A stretch of 64,000 nucleotides of DNA, from positions 1,674,001-1,738,000 of the forward strand of contig NZ_CP117449.1 in the NCBI RefSeq assembly GCF_030687835.1, read 5' to 3'. Within the stretch, counting starts at the first letter, position 1. Every line of letters begins with the position of its first letter. The stretch is from Pseudomonas hefeiensis. Its GTDB lineage: Bacteria > Pseudomonadota > Gammaproteobacteria > Pseudomonadales > Pseudomonadaceae. Shown here in pieces: positions 62,463-64,000 of this stretch. The notes under the pieces were generated by a model, which made no database searches, was not told the origin of the DNA, and saw only the letters and a list, made by a program, of their open reading frames with translations. A program made the translations under genes and the position numbers.

Positions 62463-64000
62463 ATGGCTAACATTCCTACGATTTCTTTCGACGCCATCAT
62501 TATTGGTGGCGGCGGTGCCGGCATGCGCGCAGCGCTGCAACTGGCACAGGGCGGTCACAAGACTGCCGTGATCACCAAGGTTTTTCCGACCCGTTCGCAC
62601 ACTGTTTCCGCTCAGGGCGGCATCACCTGCGCCATCGCTTCGGCCGACCCGAACGATGACTGGCGCTGGCACATGTACGATACCGTCAAGGGTTCCGACT
62701 ACATCGGTGACCAGGACGCTATCGAATACATGTGTCAGGAAGGTCCGGCCGCGGTTTTCGAACTGGACCACATGGGTATGCCATTCTCGCGTACCGAGCA
62801 AGGTCGTATCTACCAGCGTCCGTTTGGCGGTCAGTCCAAGGACTACGGCAAGGGCGGCCAGGCTGCGCGTACTTGCGCGGCGTCCGACCGTACCGGTCAC
62901 GCCCTGCTGCACACCCTTTATCAGGGCAACCTGAAAGCCGGTACCACGTTCCTGAACGAGTACTACGCCGTTGACCTGGTGAAGAACGAAGACGGCGCCT
63001 TCGTCGGTGTGATCGCGATCTGCATCGAAACCGGCGAAACCACCTACATTCGCGCCAAGGCCACCGTACTGGCGACCGGCGGTGCCGGCCGTATCTACGC
63101 GTCCACCACCAATGCCCTGATCAACACCGGTGACGGTGTCGGCATGGCACTGCGTGCTGGCGTGCCGGTACAAGACATCGAAATGTGGCAATTCCACCCG
63201 ACCGGCATCGCCGGCGCCGGTGTACTGGTCACCGAAGGTTGCCGTGGTGAAGGCGGTTACCTGATCAACAAGCACGGCGAGCGTTTCATGGAGCGTTATG
63301 CTCCGAACGCCAAGGACCTTGCCGGTCGTGACGTGGTTGCCCGGTCGATGGTGAAAGAAATCATCGCCGGCAACGGTTGCGGTCCGAATGGCGACCACGT
63401 GATGCTCAAGCTTGACCACCTGGGCGAGGAAGTGCTGCACAGCCGTCTGCCAGGTATCTGCGAACTGTCCAAGACCTTCGCGCACGTCGACCCGGTCGTC
63501 GCGCCGGTTCCAGTGGTTCCAACTTGCCACTATATGATGGGCGGCGTTGCCACCAACATTCACGGCCAGGCGATGACCCAGAACGCCGAAGGTGTGGACG
63601 AAATCATCCCTGGCCTGTTCGCGGTGGGTGAAGTGGCTTGCGTATCGGTTCACGGTGCCAACCGTCTGGGCGGCAACTCGCTGCTCGACCTGGTGGTATT
63701 CGGCCGTGCTGCCGGCCTGCACCTGGAAAAAGCGCTGACCGACGGTATCGAGTATGACGATGCCACCGACGCCAACATCGAAGCCGCCCTGGCGCGTCTG
63801 TCCGCTCTGAATGAGCGTACCGAAGGCGAAGACGTGGCGACCCTGCGTCGCGAGCTGCAAAACTGCATGCAGAACTACTTCGGTGTATTCCGTACCGGCG
63901 AATACATGCAGAAGGGTATTGATCAGCTGGCGCAATTGCGTGAACGAATCGCCAACGTGAAGATCAACGATAAGTCGCAGGCGTTCAACACTGCACGTAT
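62463..64000 (+). CDS. sdhA: Succinate dehydrogenase flavoprotein subunit, cut by the right edge
   Basis: The first 512 codons of a protein of usually about 590 residues; the end is outside the window. The FAD motif is [33 protein letters not shown] has the histidine that binds FAD covalently; [20 protein letters not shown] and [12 protein letters not shown] are active site segments. It oxidises succinate to fumarate and passes electrons to SdhB, expected next. ATG 62463 follows sdhD by 3 bases. Confidence 0.97.
   Translation, partial: MANIPTISFDAIIIGGGGAGMRAALQLAQGGHKTAVITKVFPTRSHTVSAQGGITCAIASADPNDDWRWHMYDTVKGSDYIGDQDAIEYMCQEGPAAVFELDHMGMPFSRTEQGRIYQRPFGGQSKDYGKGGQAARTCAASDRTGHALLHTLYQGNLKAGTTFLNEYYAVDLVKNEDGAFVGVIAICIETGETTYIRAKATVLATGGAGRIYASTTNALINTGDGVGMALRAGVPVQDIEMWQFHPTGIAGAGVLVTEGCRGEGGYLINKHGERFMERYAPNAKDLAGRDVVARSMVKEIIAGNGCGPNGDHVMLKLDHLGEEVLHSRLPGICELSKTFAHVDPVVAPVPVVPTCHYMMGGVATNIHGQAMTQNAEGVDEIIPGLFAVGEVACVSVHGANRLGGNSLLDLVVFGRAAGLHLEKALTDGIEYDDATDANIEAALARLSALNERTEGEDVATLRRELQNCMQNYFGVFRTGEYMQKGIDQLAQLRERIANVKINDKSQAFNTAR

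Noticed and set aside
61959-63935. Very long minus-strand open frame (658 codons) opposite sdhD/sdhA
   Set aside because: It is the antisense shadow of sdhD and sdhA, which match known families over their whole length; high-GC codon bias keeps the opposite frame open.

Overview
The window looks like a chromosomal segment of a fluorescent-group Pseudomonas. Coding regions are GC-rich with strong third-position G/C. Gene order matches blocks I know from Pseudomonas: apeB-rluA-minE-minD-minC-htrB; Smr-isochorismatase-prmB-aroC-mtnB-mtnD-mtnC; gcl-hyi-glxR-glycerate kinase-pyk; gltA next to sdhCDA. Two families of paired inverted repeats typical of this group (REP/REPIN type) fill many intergenic gaps, and a REP-associated tyrosine transposase (RAYT) lies among them. 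I see no rRNA, tRNA, CRISPR, phage or large mobile element.

Layout. 0.2-1.6 kb: a Cys- and Met-rich pair (DUF1326, DUF2182). 1.7-8.2 kb: an operon with an ABC importer, a cytoplasmic alkaline-phosphatase-fold hydrolase and a HAD phosphatase, read leftward from a divergent GntR/UTRA regulator; I interpret it as import and hydrolysis of an organophosphorus compound. 8.2-15.3 kb: small membrane protein, apeB, rluA, minEDC, lipid A acyltransferase and patatin. 15.4-24.4 kb: purine ring catabolism: Tsx-like porin, puuD, allA, alc, uraD, puuE, uraH, a LysE exporter and an NCS2 purine permease. 24.7-28.6 kb: MarR regulator with divergent aminotransferase, glutaredoxin-like protein, folE, Smr protein. 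28.7-36.8 kb: isochorismatase-fold protein, prmB, aroC, MFS transporter and the methionine salvage genes mtnB-mtnD-mtnC. 36.9-43.2 kb: assorted single genes (DUF3509, acyl-CoA synthetase, ankyrin protein, MFS exporter, K+ channel). 43.2-51.5 kb: urea transporter and the glyoxylate assimilation cluster pyk, glycerate 2-kinase, glxR, hyi, gcl, with divergent glcG-like gene. 51.7-57.5 kb: RAYT, RutR-like TetR regulator, DUF808, MlaA plus alpha/beta hydrolase, betaine-type binding protein. 57.8-64 kb: yjcH-actP, gltA, sdhC-sdhD-sdhA (cut by the right edge).

How the genes fit together. The two catabolic blocks form one route: purine uptake, urate to allantoin to ureidoglycolate, release of urea and glyoxylate, then two glyoxylate to tartronate semialdehyde, glycerate, 2-phosphoglycerate and pyruvate. 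The 10-bp palindrome TTGTATACAA occurs in the control regions of puuE/uraH, the purine permease and gcl/glcG, and A-rich Hfq/Crc-type motifs lie beside the ribosome binding sites of several of the same genes. This suggests one shared transcriptional regulator, not encoded in the window, plus translational catabolite repression.

The most interesting items to follow up are the organophosphorus operon with its operator-like sites, the twin MarR-type operators, the shared palindrome, the nested palindrome between allA and puuD, and the RAYT surrounded by one REP subtype. All functions are read from sequence motifs and remembered family knowledge; no search was run.
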